A DNA stretch of 64,000 nt from Alteromonas hispanica (GCF_010500915.1 NZ_JAAAWP010000002.1:372001-436000); one strand, 5' to 3'. Shown: positions 26,993-37,934, numbered from the stretch's first letter. Notes: a model not told the origin generated them from the sequence alone. A program made the numbers and translations.

Positions 26993-28666
26993 TTAATACT
27001 GGCGCTGAAACTCACTGCCTTCGTTCCATTTAGGCCACATAGGCGCGTTCGCTACATTCACACCAACGTCGAATAACATCTGTGTATCTTGCACTATGCC
27101 GCTTAAGTCCCAGCTGTCTCTATACTCATCACATACTTGGTGATAGCAGCCTGTAACGATAACATTCATGCGCTTGCGATATTTAGCTGTTTCCTCATCG
27201 GCAGGCTCGTCGCCTCCTTCAGCATAAAGCGCTGGTACGCCTTGCTTCGCAAAACTGAAGTGATCAGAGCGATAGTAGTAGCCTGCCTCTGGTTTATCCT
27301 CTTGTGTTAGCACTCTTCCTTGCTTATCTGCAGCCTTTTTAAGATAGGTTTCAAGCTCAGATTTTCCCATTCCAACCACGGCAACGTTTTTAGTTTTACC
27401 CAATACATTCATGGCATCCATATTAATATTGGCGACGGTTCTCTCAAGTGGAATGACCGGGTTAGCCGCATAGTACTTGCTGCCTAACAGACCTTGCTCT
27501 TCTGCCGTCACGACCAAAAATGATACTGAGCGTTTCGGTCTAGGGGTTAGAGAAGAGTAGGCCTTTGCCATCGCTATCATTGCGGCAGTGCCGGTAGCAT
27601 TATCATGAGCGCCGTTATAAATTTGATCACCTTCTTTGCTAGCATCTTTACCAAGGTGATCCCAGTGAGCTGTATAGATGATGTGATCATCTGCAAATGC
27701 AGACCCGGGTAAAGTTGCAATAACATTATTACTCTCAGACTTTTTGAACGTGTTGTTAACGGTAACTGAGGCTTTGATATCCATGGCTTTGTGATAGGGG
27801 CCTTTCATCGCCTTGGCCTTCTCGCTAGTAAAATCTAACCCGGCATCACTGAACACTTTTTTAGCTGCATCTAATGTCAGCCAGCCTTCAACTGCAACTC
27901 TGCTCGCGCCTTTGTCGGGTGTTACAAGACCGTATTGAGGACCACTCCAACTGTTTGCCACTACCGACCAACCGTAAGAAGCCGGAGCTGATTCGTGCAC
28001 AATAATAGCGGCTGCAGCACCCTGGCGACTGGCCTCTTCATATTTGTAGCTCCAACGACCATAATAAGTCATTGTTGTACCCTGAAATTTACCGCTTTTA
28101 GGGTTTTCAAAGCCAGGATCGTTGATGAGTATCACCACGGTTTTCCCTGTAACATCTAACCCTTCGTAGTCGTTCCAATCATATTCAGGCGCATTGACAC
28201 CATAGCCTACGAATACTAGCTCAGAGTCTTCTAGACTCACTGACGCTTTCTCGCGTTTGGATGATGCCACCATGTCTTCTTTATAGGTGAAGCTATTGTC
28301 TCCAATAGACATTGTCATGTCGGGGTCAGCAGTAATTTCCATCAACGCTACTTTTTGCAGGTAGCTATCGCCATTTCCCGGCTCTAAACCGGCTTCTTTA
28401 AATTGGCTTACCAGATAATCAATTGTCTTCTTTTCACCCTCAGTGGTTGGTAAACGCCCCTCAAATTCGTCTGATGAAAGGATCTTCAACGGCTCTCTGA
28501 TATCAGTGTCTGAAATGCTGTTATACACGTCATCAAAATTTGTTGACGCCTCTGCTGGCAAGGCATTTTTCACTTGGTTTTGTGGAGATTCTGTATCGTT
28601 AGATGGTGTACATGCACTTACGCTAAAAAGCGCAGGAACAAGCAAGGGCAAGAACATTTTTTTCAT
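26993..28666 (-). CDS. Lipoprotein M28-family zinc peptidase
   Basis: A 557-residue exported metallopeptidase. The signal peptide ends in a lipobox (SVSAC, lipid-bearing Cys at 19), so the protein is probably anchored in the outer membrane. A PA-type insert lies between about 150 and 300. The catalytic domain shows HWDHLG (first His), GAHDNATGTAAM (bridging Asp), TAEEQGLLGS (catalytic Glu and ligand), NMDAMN (Asp ligand) and YRSDHFSF (last His). It is related to the protein at 6926-8332 only by fold. Its likely role is degradation of peptides on the cell surface. A terminator hairpin follows. Confidence 0.88.
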   Translation of the reverse strand: MKKMFLPLLVPALFSVSACTPSNDTESPQNQVKNALPAEASTNFDDVYNSISDTDIREPLKILSSDEFEGRLPTTEGEKKTIDYLVSQFKEAGLEPGNGDSYLQKVALMEITADPDMTMSIGDNSFTYKEDMVASSKREKASVSLEDSELVFVGYGVNAPEYDWNDYEGLDVTGKTVVILINDPGFENPKSGKFQGTTMTYYGRWSYKYEEASRQGAAAAIIVHESAPASYGWSVVANSWSGPQYGLVTPDKGASRVAVEGWLTLDAAKKVFSDAGLDFTSEKAKAMKGPYHKAMDIKASVTVNNTFKKSESNNVIATLPGSAFADDHIIYTAHWDHLGKDASKEGDQIYNGAHDNATGTAAMIAMAKAYSSLTPRPKRSVSFLVVTAEEQGLLGSKYYAANPVIPLERTVANINMDAMNVLGKTKNVAVVGMGKSELETYLKKAADKQGRVLTQEDKPEAGYYYRSDHFSFAKQGVPALYAEGGDEPADEETAKYRKRMNVIVTGCYHQVCDEYRDSWDLSGIVQDTQMLFDVGVNVANAPMWPKWNEGSEFQRQY

Positions 28667-28804
28667 TATTAATCTCTATTAATTGTTTTTTTGCTCTACA
28701 ATAGGGAGTGTCAATTTTTGCAAAAATATCAGAAACACATGGTAAAAACCGACACGCCGTAGTCATCAGTATAGAGAATTCCATAATCTGAACCAATAGG
28801 TGTT

Positions 28805-29698
28805 ATGCAATCAGCACATATTCCTTTCGATAAAAGCCATCTTCATGATTCTGCCTCTCCTTGTGTTACCGCCCTTTTGTCAGAAGTTAACTTGCTAAAT
28901 GAAAATGCTTTTCCCAGTGCGCAGCAGCTCAACAGGGTAGTGCAACGGTTTCAACCAAAATGGCAAGGCCCAACGTTCAAGGGACAAAGCACATTTCCAG
29001 CTACTGAAAGTCGATACTATGAAACCATTATTGGCGAAGACAATGTGGTTCCCACACGAGAGGACAACTGGCACGATTTATTTAATGCGCTTATTTGGGT
29101 TCAGTTTCCGAAAGCAAAATCACTGCTTAATGCACTCCATATTAAGGATATCGCAAACTTCGGGACGAACCCTCGTACGGCGAGACGAAATCGAATAACC
29201 CATTTCGACGAATGCGGTGTTGTCTTAGCTATTGAAGCTGGTGACAGTTTTAGTAAAACAGAAAACGTAAGCAAAGCAGAGCTAAACCAGTTTCTTGCTA
29301 GCCTCGCGATGCATGAATGGCATGAAGTATTTATTCAGCAGCGAGATAAATGGGGAAAATGCGTAACACCGTTTATCTTCGGACATGCGAATTTAGAAAT
29401 GATGCTTAGCCCATTTATTGGTTTAACGGGCAAATGGCTTGCAGTCGCTGTTCCTAGTGGTTTTAGCAAATTAGACCCTTGGCAACAAAGGAGTGTGTTA
29501 GATAATGCTTTAGTGGAGCGAATAGTGCAGTTAGATAATTTTCAGCAGGCTCCTATTCTAAAACCCATTCCCTTATTAGGAGTGCCGGGATGGCACCACG
29601 ATCAGACGCTCGATTTTTATAATAACAAGGAGTATTTTAGGCCGGTTAGAGAGGGAGCGAAAATGCCGACTCAGTTACCGCTTTGGAAGCCAATATAA
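28805..29698 (+). CDS. DUF3025 family protein
   Basis: A 297-residue cytoplasmic protein with the family signature RYYETIIGEDNVVPTREDNWHDLFNALIWVQFPKAK at about 73-104 (split across the N-terminal third), followed by the polar run NPRTARRNRITHFDECG. I recognise it as DUF3025, whose function is not known to me. There is no signal peptide or membrane segment. AGGTG lies close before the ATG. A 9-base inverted repeat (29680-29688 / 29704-29712) spans the stop codon and might end the message. Confidence 0.8.
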   Translation: MQSAHIPFDKSHLHDSASPCVTALLSEVNLLNENAFPSAQQLNRVVQRFQPKWQGPTFKGQSTFPATESRYYETIIGEDNVVPTREDNWHDLFNALIWVQFPKAKSLLNALHIKDIANFGTNPRTARRNRITHFDECGVVLAIEAGDSFSKTENVSKAELNQFLASLAMHEWHEVFIQQRDKWGKCVTPFIFGHANLEMMLSPFIGLTGKWLAVAVPSGFSKLDPWQQRSVLDNALVERIVQLDNFQQAPILKPIPLLGVPGWHHDQTLDFYNNKEYFRPVREGAKMPTQLPLWKPI

Positions 29699-29733
29699 AA
29701 AGGTTCCAAAGCAGTAAAAACGTGCGATATCAA

Positions 29734-30438
29734 TTAGAATGCGAGTAATGCAACAAGCCAAATTGAATAAATAATAAGGTAAGGCGCCGTCGCGATTATT
29801 GCAGCTTTTTGCTTAGAAAATGATGTCCATTGCGATATACCGACCATAGCAAGGTAGATACCCCAAAACAGCTCTAATCGAATTGCCTGACAAAATGCAA
29901 ACCACTCAGAATCCATGGGGACACTGAGAATATAGCTCAACGACGTTGGTGCTAATGCAGCTGGCGATATCTGATGGTCGTTGGTAAAGAGCAGTATGGC
30001 AAGACCTAATAAGCCTGTTATCACGTACGGCATAGACACCCACCATGAGAAGCCGTACCAGTCTGTGAAACCGAAAACATGACTGTCATCTGCACGGGTG
30101 GCTAGGTTTAGATAAACGGCATAGATTGCGTTAATGATAATGAGAGCAAAGAACGCACCAATAAGCTGAGACCACATTAAGCTGCTTCGGGTGAAAAAGG
30201 CGCGCATTTGATCTTCTTCAGCTGGGCTCATATCGCCCTGTGCAGCAATATTCAAATTCGCAAACCATTCAATATCAACAAAATTAACGTACAGATATTG
30301 CAGTACTAATGTGATGCCCATCACCATAAAAAATGGCATCCAACTCCAGTTGTTCCTTTCTCCAACTGCCTTGAACACGCCATTAGGTTTAAAAAATATA
30401 TCGTTGCAAGCCTGGAATGGGTTTGAAACCGAGTGCAT
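29734..30438 (-). CDS. YIP1 family membrane protein
   Basis: A 234-residue inner-membrane protein with about five hydrophobic helices. The N-terminal part (SNPFQACNDIFFKPNGVFKAVGERNNWSW) is the usual opening of bacterial YIP1-domain proteins, in which a short amphipathic lead precedes 'F.P...F..L'. Its molecular role is not established. It is a single gene convergent with the DUF3025 gene, separated by 35 bases. Confidence 0.75.
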   Translation of the reverse strand: MHSVSNPFQACNDIFFKPNGVFKAVGERNNWSWMPFFMVMGITLVLQYLYVNFVDIEWFANLNIAAQGDMSPAEEDQMRAFFTRSSLMWSQLIGAFFALIIINAIYAVYLNLATRADDSHVFGFTDWYGFSWWVSMPYVITGLLGLAILLFTNDHQISPAALAPTSLSYILSVPMDSEWFAFCQAIRLELFWGIYLAMVGISQWTSFSKQKAAIIATAPYLIIYSIWLVALLAF

Positions 30439-30630
30439 TTCTTTCTCCCTGAAAATAGTTTTGTTTTTATTTGGTTATTTGGCCATTCGAATAAGAGCGG
30501 CTTTTTTTAAGTAGAGTACGGAGTTGGCTCGCCAAAGTACAGCGCAATGCAAATTTTTCAACATACTAATTTGTAAGTAATTGTTGAGCAAATTTACACG
30601 GTAAGTTTAATACCATATAGGGTATAAGAA

Positions 30631-30655
30631 TAAAAAAGGAAGCAACAGCTTCCTT
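30631..30655 (-). terminator. Terminator of the cys-SLC13 operon
   Basis: An 8-base-pair stem (AAGGAAGC / GCTTCCTT, 30636-30655) with an AACA loop. It is followed on the minus strand by a run of six T residues. It lies about 70 bases beyond the permease stop codon. Confidence 0.8.
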
Positions 30656-30727
30656 ATTCACTTAAAACCTAATCACCGTTCTTTGACTTATTTACCTAGC
30701 CTGATGTTCGAAGCTGACGTCCACGGG

Positions 30728-32452
30728 CTAAAAATAAGTCGCATTAAGAAGGCAAAGCACAATGGCGCTGTACACAATCGATATAGGTAGACCTATTTTT
30801 ATGAAATGGGAAAACCGGTAGTTCGCGGCATTGTATACCAGTAAATTAGTTTGATACCCAAAAGGTGATATAAAGCTAGCACTTGCAGCAAAGGCAACCG
30901 CTAAAGCAAAGGGCATGAGCGGAGCACCAATAATCTCCACTAAGCCGTACGCAAAAGGAAACATTAAGGCAGCAGCGGCATTATTAGTCACAAATTCAGT
31001 AAGCAAAAGTGTAATCAGGTATATAGCTATTAATGCAATAAACCAGTCAGTGCCAGACAGTATGGGCATTAACGCTTGAGTTGTAACAGCAATTACACCT
31101 GAAGTTTCAAGTGCAGTAGCTAAACTCAACGCGCCCACAATCACCACAATCAAATTGAGGGGAAGGTTTCGTTTCATTTCACCATTAGACGTTACTTTCA
31201 TGATCACCAAAACTGCAGCCAAAAATAGCAAACCGATGGCTAAATTAATAATGTCAGATGCAGCAAGTGTAACGGTAGTTAAAAAGCCACCTAACGTGAT
31301 CCATTCTTGTTTGTTGGTGAGCGGGCGAGCGATTTTTTGCTCTGAAAGTACGAAGAAGTTCTTACTCAGGTTTTGCCTAGTCGCGAAGTCAGGGCCTGTT
31401 GCGAGAAGCAAAAAATCACCAGACTTTAATTTTATTTCCCCAAGTTTACCTGAGAGTTGTTCCCCGTCTCTGCGTATGGCAACAACGGCGGCATCAAACA
31501 ACGCCCTAAAACCCAACTGCTTTATTGTTTGCCCAATTATTTGTGCACGATTTGATACCACTACCTCGGTAAGGCTTTCCCGTAAAACGCCATCGGTTTC
31601 GGCAAACATACTTAAGCCTTTTATATGGCTTAAATTGTCTAGCTTTTGTACGTTACCCGAAAACATCAGCTTATCGTTTTCTAGAATAACAACCTCAGGG
31701 CCAACAGGGGATATCAAATTCTTATCTCTGACAATCTCTACTAAGAAAAGCTCGGGAAGGTTTCTCAAATGATTTTGTTCGACAGTTTTGCCAATAAGCT
31801 CTGAGCCGGCTTCAACCTCAGCTTCTACCATATAGGCAAAGTAGCTACTGTCCTTATTGCCGATATTCGGTAGTAGTGGCAGTAACAAAAACATCAATAA
31901 ACCGCAGCTCAATCCAGCAACAGTACCGTATAGGGTAAAGTCAAAGAAGTTGAAGCCAGGATGTCCATGCTCTTGCAAAAAACTATCGACTATAAGATTT
32001 GTAGACGTTCCAATTAATGTCACCGTACCACCTAAAATAGCGGCATAGGACAAGGGGATAAGTAATCTTGAAGCTGGATGATGTTGGTTTTGCTTAATGG
32101 GGCCTATGAGGCTTGCCACAATAGCAGTGTTGTTGAGAAGCGCTGATGAGATAAATGTCAGCGAGAACAATCGCCAATACGACCGTGTAAAGTCAACAGT
32201 CACTAACTTTCTGCCAAGGCGTTTGATAAGTGCAGTTTTATCAATGGCACTACTGACTAAAAGCAGCAAAACAAGGGTGATTAAGCCCTTGTTCGTCAAA
32301 TTTAGTAGAATGTCATCTAGCGATAATTGCTGCGTAACCAGTAAACCCAACACTGCACCAGAAAATACAGTGGAAGGGCGCTGATTGGTAAAAATCAGCG
32401 CAAAAATCGTACTGGCAAAAATTGCCAGTACGATGAACTGGGTAACATCCAT
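30728..32452 (-). CDS. SLC13/CitT-type permease with RCK_C domains, probable sulfate importer
   Basis: A 574-residue membrane protein with roughly ten to eleven helices, split by a soluble insert. The insert (about residues 210-380) contains two TrkA-C/RCK_C-like regulatory domains (GSELIGKTVEQNHLRNL, and AQIIGQTIKQLGFRALFDAAVVAI). The membrane part has the family's NTAIVASLIGPI and GTSTNLIVDSFL motifs and their C-terminal counterparts (TNNAAAALMFPFAY, GYQTNLLVYNA). It is the last gene of the cys operon, 17 bases after cysN. SLC13 members with this insert are often linked to sulfur genes, so sulfate import is inferred, but other dianions or Na+-coupled substrates are possible. Confidence 0.85.
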   Translation of the reverse strand: MDVTQFIVLAIFASTIFALIFTNQRPSTVFSGAVLGLLVTQQLSLDDILLNLTNKGLITLVLLLLVSSAIDKTALIKRLGRKLVTVDFTRSYWRLFSLTFISSALLNNTAIVASLIGPIKQNQHHPASRLLIPLSYAAILGGTVTLIGTSTNLIVDSFLQEHGHPGFNFFDFTLYGTVAGLSCGLLMFLLLPLLPNIGNKDSSYFAYMVEAEVEAGSELIGKTVEQNHLRNLPELFLVEIVRDKNLISPVGPEVVILENDKLMFSGNVQKLDNLSHIKGLSMFAETDGVLRESLTEVVVSNRAQIIGQTIKQLGFRALFDAAVVAIRRDGEQLSGKLGEIKLKSGDFLLLATGPDFATRQNLSKNFFVLSEQKIARPLTNKQEWITLGGFLTTVTLAASDIINLAIGLLFLAAVLVIMKVTSNGEMKRNLPLNLIVVIVGALSLATALETSGVIAVTTQALMPILSGTDWFIALIAIYLITLLLTEFVTNNAAAALMFPFAYGLVEIIGAPLMPFALAVAFAASASFISPFGYQTNLLVYNAANYRFSHFIKIGLPISIVYSAIVLCLLNATYF

Positions 32453-32469
32453 ATATTGTCCAGTCCTGC

Positions 32470-33885
32470 TTATAGCTTAGAAATATCCACAGCGTTCCAA
32501 TGAGGGAAGTGCTTACGCACTAGCTCGTTGAATTCTAATTCAAACTCAGAAAAGTTTGCAGAAGCATGCTGTGCATCACCAGAAATGGCATCAATTACCA
32601 TACCCGCACCTACCGTACCGTTGGTAAGACGATCGATAACGATAAATGAACCCGTTGGGCGATTGCGTTTATAAGGGTCGCATGCAATAGGCTGAGTAAA
32701 TTTCACATCAACCACTCCAATCTCATTGAGATTTAGGTGCATAGCATCGGCTTTTTCTAATGTGTTAACGTCTATTTGATTATCGATATGAGCGACAACA
32801 CCAGGTGTTGATTTCGTTGCAAACTTAAACAAGTATTGCTTGTTTGGCATCAATGGCTCTTCAGACATCCACACAAGATGAGTTTTGAACTGCGTAGAAA
32901 GCAAAGGCAAATTATCTGACTTTACAATCATGTCGCCACGAGAGATATCGATTTCATCTTCTAGAGTAAGCGTTACCGCCTGAGGTACATAAGCGCGCTC
33001 TTGGTCACCCTCAAAAGTCACTACTTGCTTAACTTTTGATGTTTTGCCAGAAGGAAGTGCAGTAATTTCGTCTCCTGGCGCAACTTGACCAGAAACCACT
33101 GTGCCTGCGAATCCGCGGAAATCTAAGTTAGGACGGTTAACATACTGTACTGGAAACCTGAAGTCGTCATGGTTGTCGTCTTCACCAATCTCGATGTTCT
33201 CCAGCATTTCCATTAATGGCGTGCCGTTAAACCAGGGCGTGTTTTCGCTAATACTTACAACATTATCGCCTTCAAGCGCAGACAGTGGAACAAATTGAAT
33301 ATCAGGAATATCAAGTTGCTCAGCAAACTTAAGATAGTCAGCTTGAATCTGCTCGTAAACGTCTTGCGAATAGTCCATTAAATCCATTTTGTTGATAGCA
33401 ACAATAACGTGTTTAATCCCCAACAATGAAACTAAGAACGAATGACGCTTGGTTTGTACTTTTACTCCGCCGCGTGCGTCGACAAGGATGATAGCAAGGT
33501 CGCAGGTGGACGCGCCGGTTACCATGTTACGTGTATATTGCTCGTGCCCTGGGGTGTCTGCAATAATAAATTTACGCTTGTCGGTTGAAAAGTAACGGTA
33601 AGCTACGTCAATTGTTATACCCTGCTCACGTTCAGATTGAAGACCGTCTACAAGTAAAGCAAGGTCTACTTTCTCGCCTGTTGTCCCCGATTTCTTGCTG
33701 TCTTTTGTAATAGCGGCAAGTTGGTCTTCGTAAATCATTTTCGAGTCGTGAAGTAGACGACCAATAAGTGTACTTTTACCATCATCTACGCTTCCACACG
33801 TAAGGAATCGTAGCATGTCTTTCTTTTCGTGCTGTTCTAGGTAAGACAGAATGTCTTGTCTTAATAATTCGTTTTCGTTGTTCAT
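32470..33885 (-). CDS. cysN: Sulfate adenylyltransferase subunit 1 (GTPase)
   Basis: A 471-residue GTPase subunit of ATP sulfurylase. With CysD it activates sulfate to adenosine phosphosulfate. EF-Tu-like motifs are visible: P-loop GSVDDGKS near residue 31, [12 protein letters not shown] near 112, and NKMD near 167, followed by beta-barrel domains. It is not fused to APS kinase, which is encoded separately as cysC upstream. It starts one base after the cysQ stop, so the genes are coupled. Placement after cysQ rather than directly behind cysD is unusual compared with E. coli cysDNC. Confidence 0.96.
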   Translation of the reverse strand: MNNENELLRQDILSYLEQHEKKDMLRFLTCGSVDDGKSTLIGRLLHDSKMIYEDQLAAITKDSKKSGTTGEKVDLALLVDGLQSEREQGITIDVAYRYFSTDKRKFIIADTPGHEQYTRNMVTGASTCDLAIILVDARGGVKVQTKRHSFLVSLLGIKHVIVAINKMDLMDYSQDVYEQIQADYLKFAEQLDIPDIQFVPLSALEGDNVVSISENTPWFNGTPLMEMLENIEIGEDDNHDDFRFPVQYVNRPNLDFRGFAGTVVSGQVAPGDEITALPSGKTSKVKQVVTFEGDQERAYVPQAVTLTLEDEIDISRGDMIVKSDNLPLLSTQFKTHLVWMSEEPLMPNKQYLFKFATKSTPGVVAHIDNQIDVNTLEKADAMHLNLNEIGVVDVKFTQPIACDPYKRNRPTGSFIVIDRLTNGTVGAGMVIDAISGDAQHASANFSEFELEFNELVRKHFPHWNAVDISKL

Positions 33886-33886
33886 G

Positions 33887-34678
33887 TTATGCGCTCACAA
33901 GGAAAAAGGGGTTTAACACAGATTCTTTCTGATTGTAGGTAAGATCTTCTGCTTTGGTGTCTAATGGGTTTGCTGGGTCGAGCACAGTTACTCTAGCACC
34001 AGCTGCAATGGCAACAGCATGCGCTGCACCTGTATCCCACTCCGATGTGGGGCCTAAACGAGGGTAAAGGTGGGCTTCACCTTCTGCCACTAAACAGAGT
34101 TTTAAAGAACTTCCCATAGCTACCAGTTCAGTTTCACCTTCAAGTTGTGCTAGTAAATTCTGAATTTCAGGGCTTTGATGAGAACGACTTCCGACTATTT
34201 TCCACACGTCGTTACCGCTGTGTTTCTTCGCCGTGATAGGCGTGAACACATCGTCGATTTCGGTCCAAGCACCTTCACCAACAATACCCACATAGCTTTT
34301 GTTTAACGCTGGAGCGTAAACAATACCCATAGTCGGTATACCGTTTTCGATAAGTGCAATATTTACCGTAAACTCACCGTTTTTCTTAATAAACTCTTTC
34401 GTGCCATCAAGAGGGTCGACCAGCCAGTATGACTGCCACTGCTTGCGCTCGTCCCACGAGATATCAGCCGATTCTTCAGATAGGATAGGTAAATCAGACT
34501 CTGCAGTAAGAGCGTCTACGATAACGTTATGGGCAGCTAAATCAGCCTCAGTTAGCGGGCTAGTATCCTGCTTTTCGTAAATGGCAAAGTCGTTCTCATA
34601 AATCGCCATTATTTTATCGCCTGCCTCTTTGGCAATGCGTAGCACGATTTGTGCTAAAGAATTAATAGGCATTGTCAT
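33887..34678 (-). CDS. cysQ: 3'(2'),5'-bisphosphate nucleotidase CysQ
   Basis: A 263-residue Mg2+-dependent phosphatase of the inositol monophosphatase fold that removes PAP and possibly PAPS, the by-products of sulfate assimilation. Motifs are EES in ILSEESAD near 70, [10 protein letters not shown] near 89 and [10 protein letters not shown] near 218. It lies inside the sulfate activation operon, directly abutting cysC and cysN. ATG codons occur at residues 1 and 3, and the first is used here. Confidence 0.93.
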   Translation of the reverse strand: MTMPINSLAQIVLRIAKEAGDKIMAIYENDFAIYEKQDTSPLTEADLAAHNVIVDALTAESDLPILSEESADISWDERKQWQSYWLVDPLDGTKEFIKKNGEFTVNIALIENGIPTMGIVYAPALNKSYVGIVGEGAWTEIDDVFTPITAKKHSGNDVWKIVGSRSHQSPEIQNLLAQLEGETELVAMGSSLKLCLVAEGEAHLYPRLGPTSEWDTGAAHAVAIAAGARVTVLDPANPLDTKAEDLTYNQKESVLNPFFLVSA

Positions 34679-35275
34679 TTACACCAATCCTTTTTCTTCA
34701 AGCAGAGCATATAAACGTTCAACGGTTTGCTCTGCAGATTCGTCCTGATACGTTAAGTGTACTTCTGGTGCTTCGGGCGCTTCGTAAGTTGAGTCGATGC
34801 CGGTGAAGTCTTTGATTTCGCCGCTACGAGCTTTCTTATACAAACCTTTAGGATCGCGCTGCTCGCACACTTCAAGTGGCGTGTCGATAAACACTTCTAC
34901 AAACTCGCCTTCTTCCATTAAGCTGCGGCAATAATCACGGTCAGCTTTAAACGGAGAGATAAACGCAGTCAGTACCAAGGTTCCAGCGTCAACAAATAGC
35001 TTGGCAACTTCGCTGATACGGCGAATGTTTTCGACCCTATCTTTATCGCTAAAGCCTAAATCGCCACATAAGCCGTGACGTACGTTGTCGCCATCTAACA
35101 GGTACGTATGTTTATTTTGTTCGTGAAGTTTTTTCTCAAGCAAGTTGGCTAACGTAGATTTACCAGAACCACTTAACCCGGTAAGCCAAAACACGCGAGG
35201 TGTTTGACCTAACTTTTCAGAACGGGTAGTTTTATTGACTTCATGTTTATGCCAAACAACATTGTCGGTGGCCAT
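34679..35275 (-). CDS. cysC: Adenylylsulfate kinase
   Basis: A 198-residue kinase that phosphorylates APS to PAPS. The P-loop is [12 protein letters not shown] near residue 32. Family motifs follow: [56 protein letters not shown] (in segments) and [13 protein letters not shown]. It overlaps the cysD stop by one base and abuts cysQ. Confidence 0.96.
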   Translation of the reverse strand: MATDNVVWHKHEVNKTTRSEKLGQTPRVFWLTGLSGSGKSTLANLLEKKLHEQNKHTYLLDGDNVRHGLCGDLGFSDKDRVENIRRISEVAKLFVDAGTLVLTAFISPFKADRDYCRSLMEEGEFVEVFIDTPLEVCEQRDPKGLYKKARSGEIKDFTGIDSTYEAPEAPEVHLTYQDESAEQTVERLYALLEEKGLV

Positions 35276-36189
35276 TAGAAGTACCCTTCCATTTTCTTCT
35301 TCTCCATAGAGCCTGCGCTGTCATGGTCGATAACGCGGCCTTGACGCTCAGACGTCTTGGTAAGCAACATCTCTTGAATAACTTCTGGAAGTGTTGCCGC
35401 TGTTGACTCAACAGCACCGGTCAATGGATAGCAACCTAGAGTACGGAAGCGAACAGAGCGCATTTCTGGCACTTCGCCTTCTTCTAACGGCATGCGGTCA
35501 TCATCTACCATTATCAAAACGCCGTCACGCTCTACTACTGGGCGCGGCTTTGACAGATATAGCTGTGGAATATCGATGTTTTCAAGGTAGATATATTGCC
35601 AGATATCTAGCTCAGTCCAGTTAGACATTGGAAATACACGAATACTTTCGCCTTTGTTTACCTGTGAATTATAAATGTTCCACAACTCTGGGCGTTGGTT
35701 CTTTGGATCCCAGCGATGGTTGCTGTCACGGAATGAATAAACACGCTCTTTGGCGCGAGATTTTTCTTCATCACGACGGGCGCCACCGAATGCAGCATCA
35801 AATTGATACTTATTCAGTGCTTGTTTAAGAGACTGGGTTTTCATGATATCAGTGTGTTTTGCTGAGCCGTGGCTAAATGGGCCTACGCCAGCTTCAACAC
35901 CTTCTTCATTGATGTGAACAAGCAGATCAAAGCCGTGCTTTTTCGCCTGCTCATCGCGGAATTTTATCATTTCGCCAAACTTCCACGTGGTGTCTACGTG
36001 AAGAAGAGGGAAAGGAATTTTACCTGGTGCAAACGCTTTACGTGCTAGATGAAGAAGAACCGAAGAGTCTTTTCCTACCGAGTAAAGCATTACTGGGTTG
36101 TCAAACTCAGCAGCAACTTCTCGAAAAATTTGGATACTCTCGGCTTCGAGTTGTTTCAAATGCGTGATAGACGGGATACTTGCAGTCAT
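35275..36189 (-). CDS. cysD: Sulfate adenylyltransferase subunit 2
   Basis: A 304-residue catalytic subunit of ATP sulfurylase. The PP-loop motif is [18 protein letters not shown] near residues 37-54. Other conserved parts are [16 protein letters not shown] and YCSLxx-type segments near PLTGAVES, and the C-terminal RQGRVIDHD. It is the first gene of cysD-cysC-cysQ-cysN-SLC13, so the operon promoter, presumably CysB-dependent in this group, lies within 36190-36373. No operator could be identified with confidence. Confidence 0.96.
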   Translation of the reverse strand: MTASIPSITHLKQLEAESIQIFREVAAEFDNPVMLYSVGKDSSVLLHLARKAFAPGKIPFPLLHVDTTWKFGEMIKFRDEQAKKHGFDLLVHINEEGVEAGVGPFSHGSAKHTDIMKTQSLKQALNKYQFDAAFGGARRDEEKSRAKERVYSFRDSNHRWDPKNQRPELWNIYNSQVNKGESIRVFPMSNWTELDIWQYIYLENIDIPQLYLSKPRPVVERDGVLIMVDDDRMPLEEGEVPEMRSVRFRTLGCYPLTGAVESTAATLPEVIQEMLLTKTSERQGRVIDHDSAGSMEKKKMEGYF

Positions 36190-36373
36190 TTTGAAGTCCG
36201 ATTTATGTTATATAAAAAAAAGTTATATGCGGGTTGTTTTTCTGCATAGAAAGATAACATATTTATTTTCAAAAGTAGTATGCCATTTTGCTATTTAAAA
36301 TAGCTTACTTATTCTCAAAAATAGAAAGGCTATATAATTTAGTCATAAGCGCTTGTTTTGGCGACTAGAACGT

Positions 36374-36410
36374 AAAAAGCCTCAAATTGCGAAACAATTT
36401 GAGGCTTTAC
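36374..36410. terminator. Terminator hairpin between putP and cysD
   Basis: A perfect 14-base-pair stem (AAAGCCTCAAATTG / CAATTTGAGGCTTT) at 36376-36408 with a CGAAA loop. It lies 20 bases beyond the putP stop codon on the minus strand and would end the putP message before the cys promoter region. Confidence 0.88.
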
Positions 36411-36428
36411 AAAACAATGAATTTCTTA

Positions 36429-37934
36429 TTAACGCGCGTTAAATTGCTTTTGAAATTTATCGAAGGTTTCAGTGACACCCTCGCGCGGCTTGCCTGTTTT
36501 ACTCAGTATAATAATAGTTAGGCTGGAAAGAATAAACCCAGGTACTATTTCATACATCCAGTCTCCGAGCGCTTGGCCGTTGATAGTTACCGGTAGATAT
36601 ATCCACAGTAATACAGTTACCGCACCTACAACCATTCCGCCTAAAGCTGCCCGTCGAGTCATTTCACGCTTAAATAAGCTAAATAGAACCAATGGACCGA
36701 ATGCGGCGCCGAACCCTGCCCAAGCATTGCTGACTAGGGTCAATATGGTGCTGTCTCTGTCGTACGCTAAAAATATTGAGACTAGCGCAACTGCAATTAC
36801 GCTTAGTCGACCGGCAATAACTAACTCTTGGTCAGAGGCGTCTTTACGTAAAAATGCTTGATAAAAATCACTGGTAAGTGAACTAGACGTTACTAACAGT
36901 TGCGATGAAATTGTACTCATAATCGCCGCTAAAATTGCGGCTAATAAGAAGCCACCAATAAGAGGGTGGAATAAAATTTGTGAAAGGTAGATGAAAACGG
37001 TTTCGGGGTCGATGGAATTACCATTTCCGGTTACGTAGGCTAGCCCAAATAAGCCTGTCATTAGTGCACCAATAATAGATACGATCATCCAACTCATACC
37101 AATGTTACGGGCTTTCGGAATATCCTGCACCGAGCGTATCGCCATAAAGCGCACAATAATGTGTGGCTGACCAAAATAACCCAGTCCCCAGGACATCAGC
37201 GACACTATACCAATAAAGGTTATGGCTTCATTCGAAGATGCATCCATGAATGCGTCAAACAAAGCAGGGTTGATGTTATCAAGTGCATCGATAGATGCGC
37301 CAATACCGCCCAATTCACTGATAACCACCGCTGGCACCATGATTAGCGAAACAAACATGATACAGCCTTGTACAAAGTCGGTCATGCTAACTGCCATGAA
37401 CCCGCCGACCAATGTATAGGCAACAACAACGCCTGCAGTGACATACAAGCCAGTTTCGTAACTCAACCCGAACGAGGTTTCAAATAATTTGCCGCCGGCA
37501 ACTACACCAGACGATGTATAAAGAGTGAAGAAAACGACAATAACGACAGAAGCGATAACTCGAAGAATGCGTGAGTTATCTGCAAAACGATTTTCGAAAT
37601 AATCCGGGATGGTGATGGAGTTGCTGGCAACTTCGGTATAGATACGCAGTCGTGGGGCGACAAGTAAATAATTGGCTAGTGCGCCTAGCGTTAAACCTAC
37701 GGCAATCCAGCCTGCAGATAAGCCCGAGACATACATTGCTCCCGGAAGACCCATTAACATCCAACCACTCATATCAGACGCGCCTGCGGATAAAGCGGTA
37801 ACGGCCGGGCCTAACTGGCGGCCACCTAACATATAACCTTCAACGTTGGTGTCTGTTTGCCGGTAAGCAAAAAGACCTATCCCCAACATTACAACAAAAT
37901 ACAAACCCAACGAAATAATCGTGCCAGTAGCCAT
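36429..37934 (-). CDS. putP: Sodium/proline symporter
   Basis: A 501-residue transporter of the sodium:solute symporter family with about thirteen helices. It begins in typical PutP style (FVVMLGIGLFAYRQTDTNVEGYMLGGRQLGPAVTALSAGASDMSGWMLMGLPGA, in segments). Sodium-site residues in GASDMSGW near residue 52 and in the fifth repeat (SSQLLVTSSSLTSDFYQAF near 340) are visible. Length matches E. coli PutP. No putA or regulator is adjacent. It probably brings in proline as nutrient or osmoprotectant. Confidence 0.92.
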   Translation of the reverse strand: MATGTIISLGLYFVVMLGIGLFAYRQTDTNVEGYMLGGRQLGPAVTALSAGASDMSGWMLMGLPGAMYVSGLSAGWIAVGLTLGALANYLLVAPRLRIYTEVASNSITIPDYFENRFADNSRILRVIASVVIVVFFTLYTSSGVVAGGKLFETSFGLSYETGLYVTAGVVVAYTLVGGFMAVSMTDFVQGCIMFVSLIMVPAVVISELGGIGASIDALDNINPALFDAFMDASSNEAITFIGIVSLMSWGLGYFGQPHIIVRFMAIRSVQDIPKARNIGMSWMIVSIIGALMTGLFGLAYVTGNGNSIDPETVFIYLSQILFHPLIGGFLLAAILAAIMSTISSQLLVTSSSLTSDFYQAFLRKDASDQELVIAGRLSVIAVALVSIFLAYDRDSTILTLVSNAWAGFGAAFGPLVLFSLFKREMTRRAALGGMVVGAVTVLLWIYLPVTINGQALGDWMYEIVPGFILSSLTIIILSKTGKPREGVTETFDKFQKQFNAR

